A stretch of 64,000 nt of DNA from Aquamicrobium sp. (GCF_023954335.1 NZ_JAMLIE010000001.1:62001-126000); one strand, 5' to 3'. Positions 43,081 to 55,166 are shown, counted from the stretch's first letter. Notes: generated from the letters alone by a model not told the origin. Numbers and translations: made by a program.

Positions 43081-43710
43081 GTGCCCGAGACGGTCGACGC
43101 CCGCTACCTGCGCATGCCGCATGTCGAGCGGCGGATGCAGGTCGGCCTGTTCGGCGGCTCGTTCAATCCGCCCCATGCCGGCCACGCGCTGGTCGCCGAG
43201 ATCGCGCTGCGCTCGCTGGCGCTCGACCAGATCTGGTGGATGGTGACGCCCGGCAACCCGCTGAAATCTGGCCGCCCGCTTGCCCCGCTCGCCGAGCGTA
43301 TCGCGCTGTCGGAAGATGTCGCGCAGGACCCGCGCATCAAGGTCACCGCCTTCGAGGCGGCCTACAGGGTGCGCTACACCGCCGACACGCTGGCGCTGGT
43401 CAGGGCGCGCAATCCGGGCATCGATTTCGTCTGGATCATGGGCGCCGACAACCTCGCCGAGTTCCACCGCTGGCAGCGCTGGCGCGAGATCGCGCTGACC
43501 ATGCCCATCGCCGTCATCGACCGGCCCGGCTCGACCCTCGCCTTCCTCTCCTCTGTCTTCGCCAAGACCTTCGACCGTGCCCGCATCGACGAGCACGGCG
43601 CGGCGCGGCTCGCGCGCATGCGCCCGCCGGTCTGGACCTTCATCCACGGCCCGCGCTCCTCGCTGTCGTCGACCGCGCTGCGCGATGCCGCGGCGCGGCT
43701 CGCGTCTTGA
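43081..43710 (+). CDS. nadD: nicotinate-nucleotide adenylyltransferase
   Basis: NadD adenylates nicotinate mononucleotide in NAD synthesis. The 209-residue protein shows the nucleotidyltransferase motif GLFGGSFNPPHAGHALVAE, IWWMVTPGNPLK, FVWIMGADNLAEFHRWQRW and the ISSTxLR-like SLSSTALRDAAARL at the C-terminus. The GTG start at 43081 abuts the proA stop. An ATG at 43114 could be used instead, which would remove 11 residues without touching the catalytic motif. Confidence 0.95.
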   Translation: MPETVDARYLRMPHVERRMQVGLFGGSFNPPHAGHALVAEIALRSLALDQIWWMVTPGNPLKSGRPLAPLAERIALSEDVAQDPRIKVTAFEAAYRVRYTADTLALVRARNPGIDFVWIMGADNLAEFHRWQRWREIALTMPIAVIDRPGSTLAFLSSVFAKTFDRARIDEHGAARLARMRPPVWTFIHGPRSSLSSTALRDAAARLAS

Positions 43711-43735
43711 AACGGTCGCACGACTCTGCCTATCT

Positions 43736-44203
43736 ATGAGGAGCCGTGCGCAAGGGCGCGCATGGCTGGCTTGTTCTTGTCGGAAAGGGAAGACACTGGG
43801 AACAGCAATACGGAAGAAGGCGGAAATCCAGCCTTCGGCGGTAGGGATCGGCGGCGCCGAACCGTCCCGCACTCTCGACGTCGCTCTGGCCAGTCTGGAC
43901 GACTCCAAGGCCGAAAACATCGTCTCCATCGACATTCGCGGCAAATCGAGCCTCGGCGACCATATGGTGATCGCCTCGGGGCGCTCGAACCGCCATGTCG
44001 CGGCGGTGGCCGACCATCTCATCTCGGCGCTGAAGGATGCCGGCCTCGGCTTCCCGCGGGTCGAGGGCCTGTCGGCCGCCGACTGGGTGCTGATCGACGC
44101 CGGCGATGTCATCGTCCACGTGTTCCGCCCCGAGGTCCGGGAATTCTACAATCTCGAAAAGATGTGGCAGACCCCCGACCTCGACGAAGGGACGGTGCAT
44201 TAG
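43736..44203 (+). CDS. rsfS: ribosome silencing factor RsfS
   Basis: RsfS binds L14 and blocks subunit joining. The core DDSKAENIVSIDIRGKSSLGDHMVIASGRSNRHVAAVADHL ... VEGLSAADWVLIDAGDVIVHVFRPEVREFYNLEKMW is unmistakable. The start is uncertain. The ATG at 43736 adds about 35 atypical, Cys- and Arg-rich residues before the core. A CTG at 43796 preceded by GGAAAGGGAAG at good spacing would begin GTAIRKKAEIQPSA and could be the real, non-standard start; I see no ATG, GTG or TTG in frame between the two. Confidence 0.9.
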   Translation: MRSRAQGRAWLACSCRKGKTLGTAIRKKAEIQPSAVGIGGAEPSRTLDVALASLDDSKAENIVSIDIRGKSSLGDHMVIASGRSNRHVAAVADHLISALKDAGLGFPRVEGLSAADWVLIDAGDVIVHVFRPEVREFYNLEKMWQTPDLDEGTVH

Positions 44204-44206
44204 AGC

Positions 44207-44256
44207 AGTTCCGGGAAGGTGCGACGCACTTTTTTAACCCGGAATTGCGCCGAAAC
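44207..44256. repeat. short intergenic repeat (family shared with 60090-60250)
   Basis: Right after the rsfS stop lies TTCCGGGAAGGTGCGACGCA followed by a T-run and CCGGAATTGCG. A closely similar sequence (TTCCAGGGAAAGCGTGAAGC, then CCGGAACTGCG) occurs at 60203-60243. The TTCCGG/CCGGAA arms make it a possible hairpin, and it could terminate transcription after rsfS. Confidence 0.6.
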
Positions 44257-44283
44257 AGTTGCGCCTGAGGGCGGAGGCGAGCG

Positions 44284-44763
44284 ATGCGCCTGAGCGTACA
44301 TGCCGTGGGCCGGATGAAGGCCGGCCCCGAGCGGGAACTTGCCGACCGCTATTTCGGCCGTCTCGCCAAGGCCGGTCCCGCGATCGGGCTCGATTTCGCC
44401 GGCGTTGCCGAGATCGCGGAAAGCCGCGCCCGCGACGTCAACGAGCGCCGCCGCGAGGAAGCGGCCGCCCTTGCCGCCCACCGCACCGACGCTGCCCTTT
44501 TCCTGCTCGACGAGCGCGGCAAGAACCCCTCCTCCGAGGACTTCGCCGCCCGCATCGCCGCCCTGCGCGACGAGGGCCGCAAGCACCTTGTCCTCGCCAT
44601 CGGCGGGCCCGACGGCCACGACGCCGCCTCGCGCCAGGCCGCGGACTACGTCCTCTCCTTCGGCGCGCAGACCTGGCCGCACCAGCTCGTGCGCGTCATG
44701 CTCGCCGAGCAGCTCTACCGCGCCGTCACCATCCTTTCCGGCCATCCCTATCACCGCGCGTGA
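44284..44763 (+). CDS. rlmH: 23S rRNA pseudouridine-1915 N3-methyltransferase RlmH
   Basis: The 159-residue SPOUT methyltransferase has the family motifs LFLLDERGKNPSSEDFA, LVLAIGGPDGHD and a C-terminal HQLVRVMLAEQLYRAVTILSGHPYHR, which forms the knot and contacts the rRNA. It has the usual length. It follows rsfS by 80 bp. Confidence 0.96.
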   Translation: MRLSVHAVGRMKAGPERELADRYFGRLAKAGPAIGLDFAGVAEIAESRARDVNERRREEAAALAAHRTDAALFLLDERGKNPSSEDFAARIAALRDEGRKHLVLAIGGPDGHDAASRQAADYVLSFGAQTWPHQLVRVMLAEQLYRAVTILSGHPYHRA

Positions 44764-44851
44764 ATTTGCATCTTGAGGGCAAGGCATGGTTGATGGTTCG
44801 TTAACGAACCGGCCCTAGCCTTGGGCTCCCGAACCACCCAACCGACGCGGG

Positions 44852-46183
44852 ATGATGACCGCCACGGCAAAGCGCCTTCTCCTCGTTCCCGCATGGGCCG
44901 CGCTCGCGCTCGGCCTCGCCGTCGTCTGCGCGCCGGCGCAGCAGGGCGCGGCGGCAAGGGCCGAGGAGGCCGCGAAGGCGACCGAGCTCGAGCAGAAGCG
45001 GGCAGAGAGCGCCGCCGAGCGCGAGCGCATCCTTCAGGCGCTGACCCTGTCGGAAGAAAGCGCCGCCGTGATCGAGGCCGAGATCGCCGCGATCCGCAAG
45101 GACAACGCCTCGCTGTCGGCCGCGCTGGTGCAGGCTGCCAAGACCGAGCGCAAGCTCTCCGAGGAGATCGCCGTCATCTCGGAGCGCCTCGCCGGGCTCG
45201 GCGTCCAGCAGGACGCCCTGCGCGCCTCGCTGGCCGAGCGGCGCGGCGTCCTCGCCGAGGTGCTGGGCGCGCTCCAGCGCATGGGGCTCAACCCGCCGCC
45301 GGCCATCCTCGTGCGGCCCGAGGACGCGCTCGCCTCCGTGCGCTCGTCGATCCTGCTCGCCGCCGTGGTGCCCGAATTGCGCGGCGAGACCGAGGTGCTG
45401 ATCGCGGATCTGCGCGAGTTGCAGCGGCTGGCCGACGGCATCGCCACCGAGCGCGAGCGGCTCGCCTCGACCGTCGCCAACCAGGCCGAGGAGCAGCGGC
45501 GCCTATCACTTCTTCTTGATGAGAAGCGGCGGCTGCAGGCCGAATCCGAGGACCGGCTGGCCGGCGAGCAGGCCCGCGCCGCCGAGCTCGCGGCCGAGGC
45601 CGGCTCGCTCGCCGAGCTGATCGAGGCGCTCGAAGGCGAGATCGAGATCGCCGCCATCGAGCAGGAACGCCGCGCCGAGGCCGAAAACCGCGCGCTTTCG
45701 GCCTCGCGCACCCCGCTCACCGTCGCCTCGCTCGCCTTTTCGGCGATGAAGGGCCGCGTCGATCTGCCGGTCTCCGGCCGGCTCGAGCGCCGTTTCGGCG
45801 AGGCCGACGGCAGCGGCGGAACCTTGCAGGGCGACATGCTTGCGACACATTCGGCGGCAATCGTGACTGCGCCGGTGGATGGATCGGTCCTCTATGCCGG
45901 ACCGTTCCGCTCCTATGGCCAACTCTTGATACTCAATGCTGGCGAAGGCTATCATGTCGTTCTGGCCGGAATGGGTCGAATCAGCGTTTCCCCGGGGCAG
46001 GCCGTTCTGGCGGGAGAGCCTGTCGGCCTGATGGGGGAATCGAGGGTTGCCAGCGCTGTCGCCCTTGCCGGGGCCAGCACCGGGCCGGAGCTCTACGTCG
46101 AGTTCCGCAAGGAAGGAAAACCCGTCGATCCGGCCCCGTGGTGGGCGGAGCGGACTACTGGAAGGACGAGAAATGATTCGTAG
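44852..46183 (+). CDS. EnvC-like murein hydrolase activator
   Basis: The 443-residue exported protein has a signal peptide (about residues 1-32), a long coiled coil (about residues 33-290, Glu/Arg/Ala-rich heptads) and a C-terminal M23 LytM domain (GRLERRFGEADGSGGTLQGDM ... YGQLLILNAGEGYHVVLAGM ... GPELYVEFRKEGKPVDP). The M23 metal residues HxxxD and HxH are not intact, so it probably activates amidases rather than cutting peptidoglycan itself. It overlaps ctpA by 11 bp. Confidence 0.88.
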   Translation: MMTATAKRLLLVPAWAALALGLAVVCAPAQQGAAARAEEAAKATELEQKRAESAAERERILQALTLSEESAAVIEAEIAAIRKDNASLSAALVQAAKTERKLSEEIAVISERLAGLGVQQDALRASLAERRGVLAEVLGALQRMGLNPPPAILVRPEDALASVRSSILLAAVVPELRGETEVLIADLRELQRLADGIATERERLASTVANQAEEQRRLSLLLDEKRRLQAESEDRLAGEQARAAELAAEAGSLAELIEALEGEIEIAAIEQERRAEAENRALSASRTPLTVASLAFSAMKGRVDLPVSGRLERRFGEADGSGGTLQGDMLATHSAAIVTAPVDGSVLYAGPFRSYGQLLILNAGEGYHVVLAGMGRISVSPGQAVLAGEPVGLMGESRVASAVALAGASTGPELYVEFRKEGKPVDPAPWWAERTTGRTRNDS

Positions 46184-47501
46184 GTCATTGTCGCTTCTGC
46201 TGGCCGGTGCGGTCATGGGCGCGTCCGCCATGAGCTTCGTGCACGGGGCGGGCGGCGGGGCCGCCAACGCCGCCGGCTCGGAGACCTATCGCCAGCTCGC
46301 CATCTTCGGCGACATCTTCGAGCGCGTCCGCGCCCAGTACGTGACGCCGCCGGAAGAGAAGAAGCTGGTCGAGAGCGCCATCAACGGCATGCTCTCCTCG
46401 CTCGACCCGCACTCCTCCTACCTGAACCCCGAAGCGGCCAAGGACATGCGGGTGCAGACCCGCGGCGAGTTCGGCGGCCTCGGCATCGAGGTGACGATGG
46501 AGAACGAGCTGGTCAAGGTGATCTCGCCGATCGAGGACACCCCGGCCGCCCGCGCCGGCGTGCTGGCCGGCGACCTGATCGCCGAGATCGACGGCGAGGA
46601 GGTGCGCGGCCTGACGCTGGCCGAGGCCGTCGACAAGATGCGCGGCGCGGTCAACACCCCGATCGAGCTGACCATCCTGCGCGAGGGCGCGACCGAGCCG
46701 ATCAAGCTGACCATCGTGCGCGACGTCATCAAGGTCCGGGCGGTGCGCCACCGCGCCGAGGACGACATCGGCTACATCAAGATCAACTCCTTCACCGAGA
46801 AGACCTTCGACGATCTCCAGACCGCCATCGACCAGATCAAGAAGGAAATCCCGGACGACAGGCTGAAGGGCTACGTGCTGGACCTGCGCCTCAATCCCGG
46901 CGGCCTGCTCGACCAGGCGGTGAGCGTCAGCGACACCTTCCTCGAGCGCGGCGAGATCGTCTCCACCCGCGGCCGCGACCCGAAGAACATCACCCGCTTC
47001 GACGCGAGGGCCGGCGACCGCATCGACGGCAAGCCGATGATCGTGCTCGTCAATGGCGGTTCGGCCAGCGCCTCGGAGATCGTCGCCGGCGCGCTGCAGG
47101 ACCATCGCCGCGCGACGGTGCTCGGCACCCAGTCCTTCGGCAAGGGGTCGGTGCAGACCATCATCCCGCTGGCCGAGAGCGGGGCGCTGAGGCTGACCAC
47201 GGCGCTCTACTACACCCCGGCCGGCACCTCGATCCAGGGCAAGGGCATCACGCCCGACATCAAGGTCGAGCAGCCGCTGCCGGAGGACATGCTCGGCCGC
47301 GACGTCTCGCGCGGCGAGTCCGAGCTGAAGGGCCACATCCAGGGCAGCGAGGAGGACGAGGCCGGTTCCGGCTCCGCCGCCTACGTGCCGCCGGAGCCGA
47401 AGGACGACGTGCAGCTCAACTACGCCTACGACCTGCTGCGCGGCGTCAAGAGCGATCCGGCCTTCCCGCCGAGCGCCGACAAGGCCGCGCTCAACCGCTA
47501 G
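46173..47501 (+). CDS. ctpA: carboxy-terminal processing protease CtpA (S41)
   Basis: The 442-residue periplasmic serine protease has a signal peptide, an S41 N-terminal helical region, a PDZ domain (FGGLGIEVTMENELVKVISPIEDTPAARAGVLAGDLI, about residues 100-180), and the catalytic Ser-Lys dyad in VNGGSASASEIVAGALQ and GTQSFGKGSVQT. Together with EnvC-like proteins it shapes envelope remodelling. The start overlaps the upstream gene, and a terminator follows. Confidence 0.96.
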   Translation: MIRRSLSLLLAGAVMGASAMSFVHGAGGGAANAAGSETYRQLAIFGDIFERVRAQYVTPPEEKKLVESAINGMLSSLDPHSSYLNPEAAKDMRVQTRGEFGGLGIEVTMENELVKVISPIEDTPAARAGVLAGDLIAEIDGEEVRGLTLAEAVDKMRGAVNTPIELTILREGATEPIKLTIVRDVIKVRAVRHRAEDDIGYIKINSFTEKTFDDLQTAIDQIKKEIPDDRLKGYVLDLRLNPGGLLDQAVSVSDTFLERGEIVSTRGRDPKNITRFDARAGDRIDGKPMIVLVNGGSASASEIVAGALQDHRRATVLGTQSFGKGSVQTIIPLAESGALRLTTALYYTPAGTSIQGKGITPDIKVEQPLPEDMLGRDVSRGESELKGHIQGSEEDEAGSGSAAYVPPEPKDDVQLNYAYDLLRGVKSDPAFPPSADKAALNR

Positions 47502-47512
47502 AAGACATCAAG

Positions 47513-47537
47513 GCTCCCGCCACCGGCGGGAGCTTTC
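47513..47537 (+). terminator. terminator after ctpA
   Basis: A 9-bp stem GCTCCCGCC / GGCGGGAGC with a 3-nt loop is followed by TTTCG, 12 bp past the ctpA stop. The T-run is short, so termination may be partial. Confidence 0.7.
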
Positions 47538-47602
47538 GCCTCCCGCGCCGTGGTTCATGAGTATCGGTAGCGATCCCGTCTCTCACCTGCCTTCGTGACA
47601 CG

Positions 47603-48811
47603 GTGTCACCCTTGAACAATCGCGTTCCCGGCTCCGAGCCCACCAAGGAAACCGAACGACCGCTCGGCCTCGACGGCCGCCGGCAGGAACGCCACGGGCC
47701 GCGCAACCCGCTGCCGCGCGGCCGGATCGCGGCGATCCTCGCCGCCGGATGCGTCGTCGCCGTCTCGGCGACGATCGCCTTGCGCGACAGCCCGTTCAGG
47801 ACGCCGGCGCAGGTCGTCGTCTCGACGCCGGAAACGGCCGATGCCGGCCAGCCGGGCACTGAAGAGACCGTCGCCCCCGCCGGCTATCCGCGCGCCGGGA
47901 CGGAAGGAAGCGGCCCGTCGATCATCCGCGTCAACCCGCCCGCGGAAGGCGAGGGCGGCGACAGCGTCATCGTCATCCGCGATCCCTCGACGCTCGGCCA
48001 GAACCCGCTCACCGCGCATCTGCCCGACCGGGCGTTGATCGAGGACAGCGAGATCGGCCCGCTGCCGAAGCGCGGCGCGGACGGCCGCCGCCCTTTCGAC
48101 GTCTACGCCCGGCCGTGGTCGGGCACGCGCGGGGCCAAGGTCGCCATCGTCATCGGCGGCCTCGGCGTGTCGCAGACCGGCACGCAAGGGGCGATCGCCG
48201 GCCTGCCGCCCGAGGTGACGCTCGCCTTCGCCAGCGGCGGCAACAGCCTCGACCGCTGGATGCAGACCGCCCGGCGCGAGGGCCACGAGATCGTCATGCA
48301 GGTGCCGCTGGAGCCGTTCGATTACCCGGAGGTCGATCCCGGCCGCAACACGCTGACCGTCGACGCGGCGCCCGAGGAGAACCGCGACCGCCTCTACTGG
48401 GCCCTGTCGCGCATCACCAACTATGCCGGGGTGATGAACTATATGGGCGCACGCTTCGTCGGCGACGAGAAGGCGATGCGCCCCTTTTTCGGCGAGCTCG
48501 CCCAGCGCGGCCTGATGTTCCTCGACGACGGCTCCAGCGCCCGCAGCCTCGGCCCCGAGATGGCGCGCAGCCAGGGCGTCCCCTACGCCGCCGCCGACCT
48601 GGTGATCGACGGCGAGCGCGAGCGCGGCGCGATCCTCAAGCGGCTCGACGAGGCCGAGCGCACGGCGCGGGCGCAAGGCCGCGCCATCGCCATCGGCTCG
48701 GCCTTCGACGTCACCGTCGACGCCGTCCGGCAATGGATCGGCGAGGCGAGACGGCGCGGCATCGAGATCGTGCCCGTCTCCGCGCTCGCCGACGACCCCG
48801 AGAGAGGCTGA
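47603..48811 (+). CDS. divergent polysaccharide deacetylase family protein
   Basis: The 402-residue protein has an N-terminal membrane anchor (IAAILAAGCVVAVSATIAL, about residues 44-62) and a divergent polysaccharide deacetylase domain (AKVAIVIGGLGVSQTGTQGAI ... VTLAFASGGNSLDRWMQTARREGHEIVMQVPLEPFDYP ... YMGARFVGDEKAMRPFFGEL ... FLDDGSSARSLG). The family (YibQ-like) lies beside envC and ctpA in many proteobacteria and has unclear enzymatic status. The GTG start at 47603 or a TTG 12 bp later are both possible. RppH follows after 4 bp. Confidence 0.88.
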   Translation: MSPLNNRVPGSEPTKETERPLGLDGRRQERHGPRNPLPRGRIAAILAAGCVVAVSATIALRDSPFRTPAQVVVSTPETADAGQPGTEETVAPAGYPRAGTEGSGPSIIRVNPPAEGEGGDSVIVIRDPSTLGQNPLTAHLPDRALIEDSEIGPLPKRGADGRRPFDVYARPWSGTRGAKVAIVIGGLGVSQTGTQGAIAGLPPEVTLAFASGGNSLDRWMQTARREGHEIVMQVPLEPFDYPEVDPGRNTLTVDAAPEENRDRLYWALSRITNYAGVMNYMGARFVGDEKAMRPFFGELAQRGLMFLDDGSSARSLGPEMARSQGVPYAAADLVIDGERERGAILKRLDEAERTARAQGRAIAIGSAFDVTVDAVRQWIGEARRRGIEIVPVSALADDPERG

Positions 48812-48815
48812 ACGG

Positions 48816-49346
48816 ATGGCGACGAAGCACGATGACCCCCTGCGGGACCCCCGCACCCTGCCCTATCGCCCCTGCGTCGGCGTCATGGTGCTGAACCGCG
48901 CCGGCCTCGTCTGGGCCGGCCGCCGCATCGCGCTGGCCGACAGCGAGATGGCCGGCACCGACCGGCTGTGGCAGATGCCGCAGGGCGGCATCGACAAGGG
49001 CGAGGAGCCGTTTCCGGCGGCGAAGCGCGAGCTCTACGAGGAGACCGGCATGCGCAGCGTCACGCTGCTGGCCGAGGCGCCCGGCTGGATCGACTACGAC
49101 CTGCCGGCGCATCTTCTCGGCATCGCGCTGAAGGGCAAGTATCGCGGCCAGACCCAGAAATGGTTCGCCTTCCGCTTCGAGGGCGACGACAGCGAGATCG
49201 CCATCAATCCGCCGCCCGGCGGCCACGAGGCCGAGTTCGACGCCTGGGCGTGGAAGCCGATGGCCGAGTTGCCCGAGCTGATCGTGCCGTTCAAGCGCCG
49301 GGTCTACGAGGACGTCGTCGCCGCCTTCCGCCATCTGGCCGCGTAG
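48816..49346 (+). CDS. rppH: RNA pyrophosphohydrolase RppH
   Basis: RppH removes pyrophosphate from RNA 5' ends and so starts mRNA decay. The 176-residue Nudix protein begins LPYRPCVGVMVLNRAGLVWAGRR, has WQMPQGGIDKGEEPFPAAKRELYEETGM (complete Nudix box) and the RppH-specific GQTQKWFAFRFEG. It ends the envC-ctpA-deacetylase run. Confidence 0.95.
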   Translation: MATKHDDPLRDPRTLPYRPCVGVMVLNRAGLVWAGRRIALADSEMAGTDRLWQMPQGGIDKGEEPFPAAKRELYEETGMRSVTLLAEAPGWIDYDLPAHLLGIALKGKYRGQTQKWFAFRFEGDDSEIAINPPPGGHEAEFDAWAWKPMAELPELIVPFKRRVYEDVVAAFRHLAA

Positions 49347-49385
49347 CACAAACCTGTTCCATCGAGGCCCCTGCGTCTTCCAGGC

Positions 49386-50387
49386 CTACCGCCCGGCCTG
49401 CGGCGCCACCGTCTGCCCGCGCACCGGCTCGCCGCGCCCGACCGGCTCGCCGTCGGCGAGATAGGCATTGAAGAAGGCCGGCAGCCCTTCGCCCTCGCCC
49501 AGCACCGGCGCGGTCTGGAGGTGGATGTGCAGATGCGGCTCCGACGTGTTGCCGCTGTTGCCGCACCGGCCGATCTCCTGCCCGCTTTCCACCCGCTCAC
49601 CGGGCTTCACCGCGACGCTGCCTTGCCTGAGATGGGCGAGGAAGGCGAACTCGTCGCTGCCGAGGTCGAGCACGACATGGTTTCGGGCCGGGTTTTCCGG
49701 GTCCATCTCGCCGATCGCCTGGTCCGGCAGGCCGTCCACCGCGGCCGTGACCGTGCCGGCGGCCGACGCGAGGATCGGCCGGTCCCAGCAATGATAATCC
49801 TTGAGCGCCAGCCCGTCGCCGGCATGGCTGGAACCGCCCTCGACGACGAGGAGGTCGAGCGCGAAGCGCTGGCCGCGGTCGACGGCGTGATAGTTCTGTT
49901 CAAGCGTGCGCCCGCCCCAGAAGACCTGCCACGCGCCTTCGAAGGGCAGGCGCAGCGGCGCTTTCGTCTGATAGTCGAGGAACCGCGATTCGGCGGGCTG
50001 CTGCGCCGGCCGGACGAAGAAGCCGGCGATCGCGCCCGCATCGTCGAGCGTCCACTGGGTGACGAGCAGCGCGGCATCGTTCGCGTGCCGCGCCAGGCGC
50101 AGGTAGATGCGGTAGCCGGATTGCCGCTCAGCGGTCTCCGACAGCACCGCCTCCTCAGCGCCGAACCGGGTCTCGACGGTCTCGCGCAGGCGCGCCAGCG
50201 CATCCGGCGCGCCGAGCACTTGGCGCATCTCCCGCGTCATCCGCTGCCACAGCGGATCGATGTCGCCGGACTGGAAGCGGTTCGTATAGTCACGCCCGGC
50301 CGCGAGCGTCGCCTCGTCGGCCCGCGCGGGCAGGCAAAGGGCCAGCGCCAGAAGGATCGGGACGAGCGCGGCGGCAGGGGGTTTCAT
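49386..50387 (-). CDS. M23-family metallopeptidase
   Basis: The 333-residue exported protein has a signal peptide (about residues 1-23), an N-terminal NTF2-like domain (residues about 25-125) and a C-terminal M23 peptidase domain with the metal motifs NYHAVDRGQRFALDLLVV and HLHIHLQ, both intact. It probably cleaves peptidoglycan cross-links. The NTF2-like plus M23 pairing is somewhat unusual. It is the gene just downstream of the atp operon but is separated from it by a terminator. Confidence 0.85.
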   Translation of the reverse strand: MKPPAAALVPILLALALCLPARADEATLAAGRDYTNRFQSGDIDPLWQRMTREMRQVLGAPDALARLRETVETRFGAEEAVLSETAERQSGYRIYLRLARHANDAALLVTQWTLDDAGAIAGFFVRPAQQPAESRFLDYQTKAPLRLPFEGAWQVFWGGRTLEQNYHAVDRGQRFALDLLVVEGGSSHAGDGLALKDYHCWDRPILASAAGTVTAAVDGLPDQAIGEMDPENPARNHVVLDLGSDEFAFLAHLRQGSVAVKPGERVESGQEIGRCGNSGNTSEPHLHIHLQTAPVLGEGEGLPAFFNAYLADGEPVGRGEPVRGQTVAPQAGR

Positions 50388-50481
50388 CGGGGCCTCCTCG
50401 ATCGCGCCCCGTCATGCCAACGGCCGGCGGGCGAATTGGTTTCCGCCGGCCGCGCGGCCCCGCGATCTGCTCGCCAGATAC

Positions 50482-50510
50482 GAAAAGGCCGGCATCGCGC
50501 CGGCCTTTTC
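50482..50510. terminator. terminator of the atpHAGDC operon
   Basis: A 12-bp inverted repeat (GAAAAGGCCGGC / GCCGGCCTTTTC) with a 5-nt loop lies 35 bp beyond the atpC stop codon on the leftward transcript. The A- and T-tracts on both arms make it bidirectional in principle. Confidence 0.88.
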
Positions 50511-50544
50511 AATTCTATGGTGACAGGTACCGCCCCTGCGCGGA

Positions 50545-50949
50545 TCAGGCCGCGAGCGCGCTTTCCAGCGTCGACAGATGCGCCAGATACTGCTCTGCCT
50601 TGGTGCGGGCGATCTCGTCCTTGGCGTCGGCCACGTCCTCGCGCGCCTCGCCGATGCGGCGGGTGAGATCGGCCCGGTCGATGTCCTTGACCGCCACCGC
50701 CGATTCGGCGAGCAGCGTGCAGCCTTCCGGCAGGATGTCGGCGAAGCCGCCGAACACGACATAGCGCGCCTCGGCGCCCGAGGCCGCCTTGACGGTGACG
50801 ACGCCCGGCTTGACCGTGGTCATCACCGGCGCGTGCCGGGCCATGACCGTCATCTCGCCCTCCGTGCCGGGGATGATGACATACTCGACATCTTCGGACA
50901 CGAGCAGCCGCTCGGGCGAAACCAGTTCGAACTTGAACGCTTCAGCCAT
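50545..50949 (-). CDS. atpC: ATP synthase epsilon subunit
   Basis: The 134-residue protein has the epsilon beta-sandwich (FELVSPERLLVSEDVEYVIIPGTEGEMTVMARHAPVMTTVKPGVV) and a C-terminal helical pair rich in Ala and Glu. It couples and regulates F1. It is the last gene of the operon and is separated from atpD by an unusual repeat array of about 100 bp. Confidence 0.96.
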   Translation of the reverse strand: MAEAFKFELVSPERLLVSEDVEYVIIPGTEGEMTVMARHAPVMTTVKPGVVTVKAASGAEARYVVFGGFADILPEGCTLLAESAVAVKDIDRADLTRRIGEAREDVADAKDEIARTKAEQYLAHLSTLESALAA

Positions 50950-50956
50950 ATGAATT

Positions 50957-51052
50957 TAGTGAGTAGGGAATAGTGAGTAGGGAATAGTGAACTCACGGCA
51001 ATGCCGGTTCAACATCCCACTACTCTCTACTCACTACCTCACTACTCCCTCT
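50957..51052. repeat. direct- and inverted-repeat array between atpD and atpC
   Basis: Two tandem copies and a partial third of TAGTGAGTAGGGAA occupy 50957-50990. After a short centre holding the hairpin CGGCAATGCCG, the region 51018-51052 carries related CACTACTC and TCACTAC units on the opposite strand. The arms can fold into a long imperfect stem-loop in the atp transcript. It is far AT-richer than the flanking genes. Confidence 0.8.
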
Positions 51053-52681
<1,629 letters not shown>

Positions 52682-52730
52682 CGTCAATACCCTCTTCAAT
52701 GGTCCTGTTGTCCGCGCGAAATCCGCGGCT

Positions 52731-53606
52731 CTAGAGCGCTTCGGCGCCCGAAATGATCTCGATCAGTTCCTTGGTGATCTGCGCCTGGCGCTGACGGTTG
52801 TAGGTGATCGACAGTTTGTTGATCATGTCGCCCGCATTGCGCGTCGCGCTGTCCATCGCCGACATCTTGGCGCCCATCTCGCCGGCCGCGTTCTCGAGCA
52901 GCGCCCGGAAGATCTGCACGGCGATGTTGCGCGGGATGAGGTCGGACAGGATCTCGCCCGCCTCCGGCTCGTATTCGTAGACCGCACCGCCGGTGTCCAC
53001 GGCCCCGCCTTCCGGCGCGGCGGCCGGGATGAGCTGCTGGGCCGTCGGAACCTGGCTGATGACCGACTTGAACTGCGAATAGAACAGAGTGGCGACGTCG
53101 AAGCCGCCCTCGTTGAACAGCGCGATCACCTTCTTGGCGATGCCGTCGGCATGGACGAACCCGACCTGCTTGGCCTCGCGCAGCTCGACGCGGTCGACGA
53201 TCTTGTCGGCGAAGTCGCGGCGCAGGATGTCGTAGCCCTTCTTGCCGACGGTGATGATCTTCACCGTCTTGCCCTCGGCGATCAGCCGGCGGGCATGCTC
53301 GCGCGCCAGACGCGCGATCTGCGTGTTGAAGCCGCCGCACAGGCCGCGCTCGGCGGTGGCGACGATCAGGAGATGAACGTCCGACTTGCCGGTGCCGGCC
53401 ATCAGCGGCGGAGCGTCCGCCACCGAGACGGCCGAGCCGATATTGGCCATCACCGCGGCCATGCGCGCCGAATAGGGGCGCGCGGCCTCCGCCGCCTCCT
53501 GGGCGCGGCGCAGCTTCGCCGCGGCGACCATCTGCATCGCCTTGGTGATCTTCTGCGTCGCCTTGACCGAGGCGATGCGGTTGCGAAGGTCTTTCAGTGA
53601 AGCCAT
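52731..53606 (-). CDS. atpG: ATP synthase gamma subunit
   Basis: The 291-residue central stalk protein begins ASLKDLRNRIASVKATQKITKAMQMVAAAKLRRAQ and ends INKLSITYNRQRQAQITKELIEIISGAEAL, the two helices of the rotor. It lies between atpA and atpD in the standard order. Confidence 0.97.
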   Translation of the reverse strand: MASLKDLRNRIASVKATQKITKAMQMVAAAKLRRAQEAAEAARPYSARMAAVMANIGSAVSVADAPPLMAGTGKSDVHLLIVATAERGLCGGFNTQIARLAREHARRLIAEGKTVKIITVGKKGYDILRRDFADKIVDRVELREAKQVGFVHADGIAKKVIALFNEGGFDVATLFYSQFKSVISQVPTAQQLIPAAAPEGGAVDTGGAVYEYEPEAGEILSDLIPRNIAVQIFRALLENAAGEMGAKMSAMDSATRNAGDMINKLSITYNRQRQAQITKELIEIISGAEAL

Positions 53607-53639
53607 AGCCGGCTTGCCCTATTCCTGTTCGGCCTGCCT

Positions 53640-55165
<1,526 letters not shown>

Positions 55166-55166
<1 letters not shown>

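Noticed and set aside
44852..46183. Active M23 peptidase
   Set aside because: The C-terminal domain lacks the intact metal-binding His/Asp residues that are present in the protein at 49386-50387, so an activator role is preferred.
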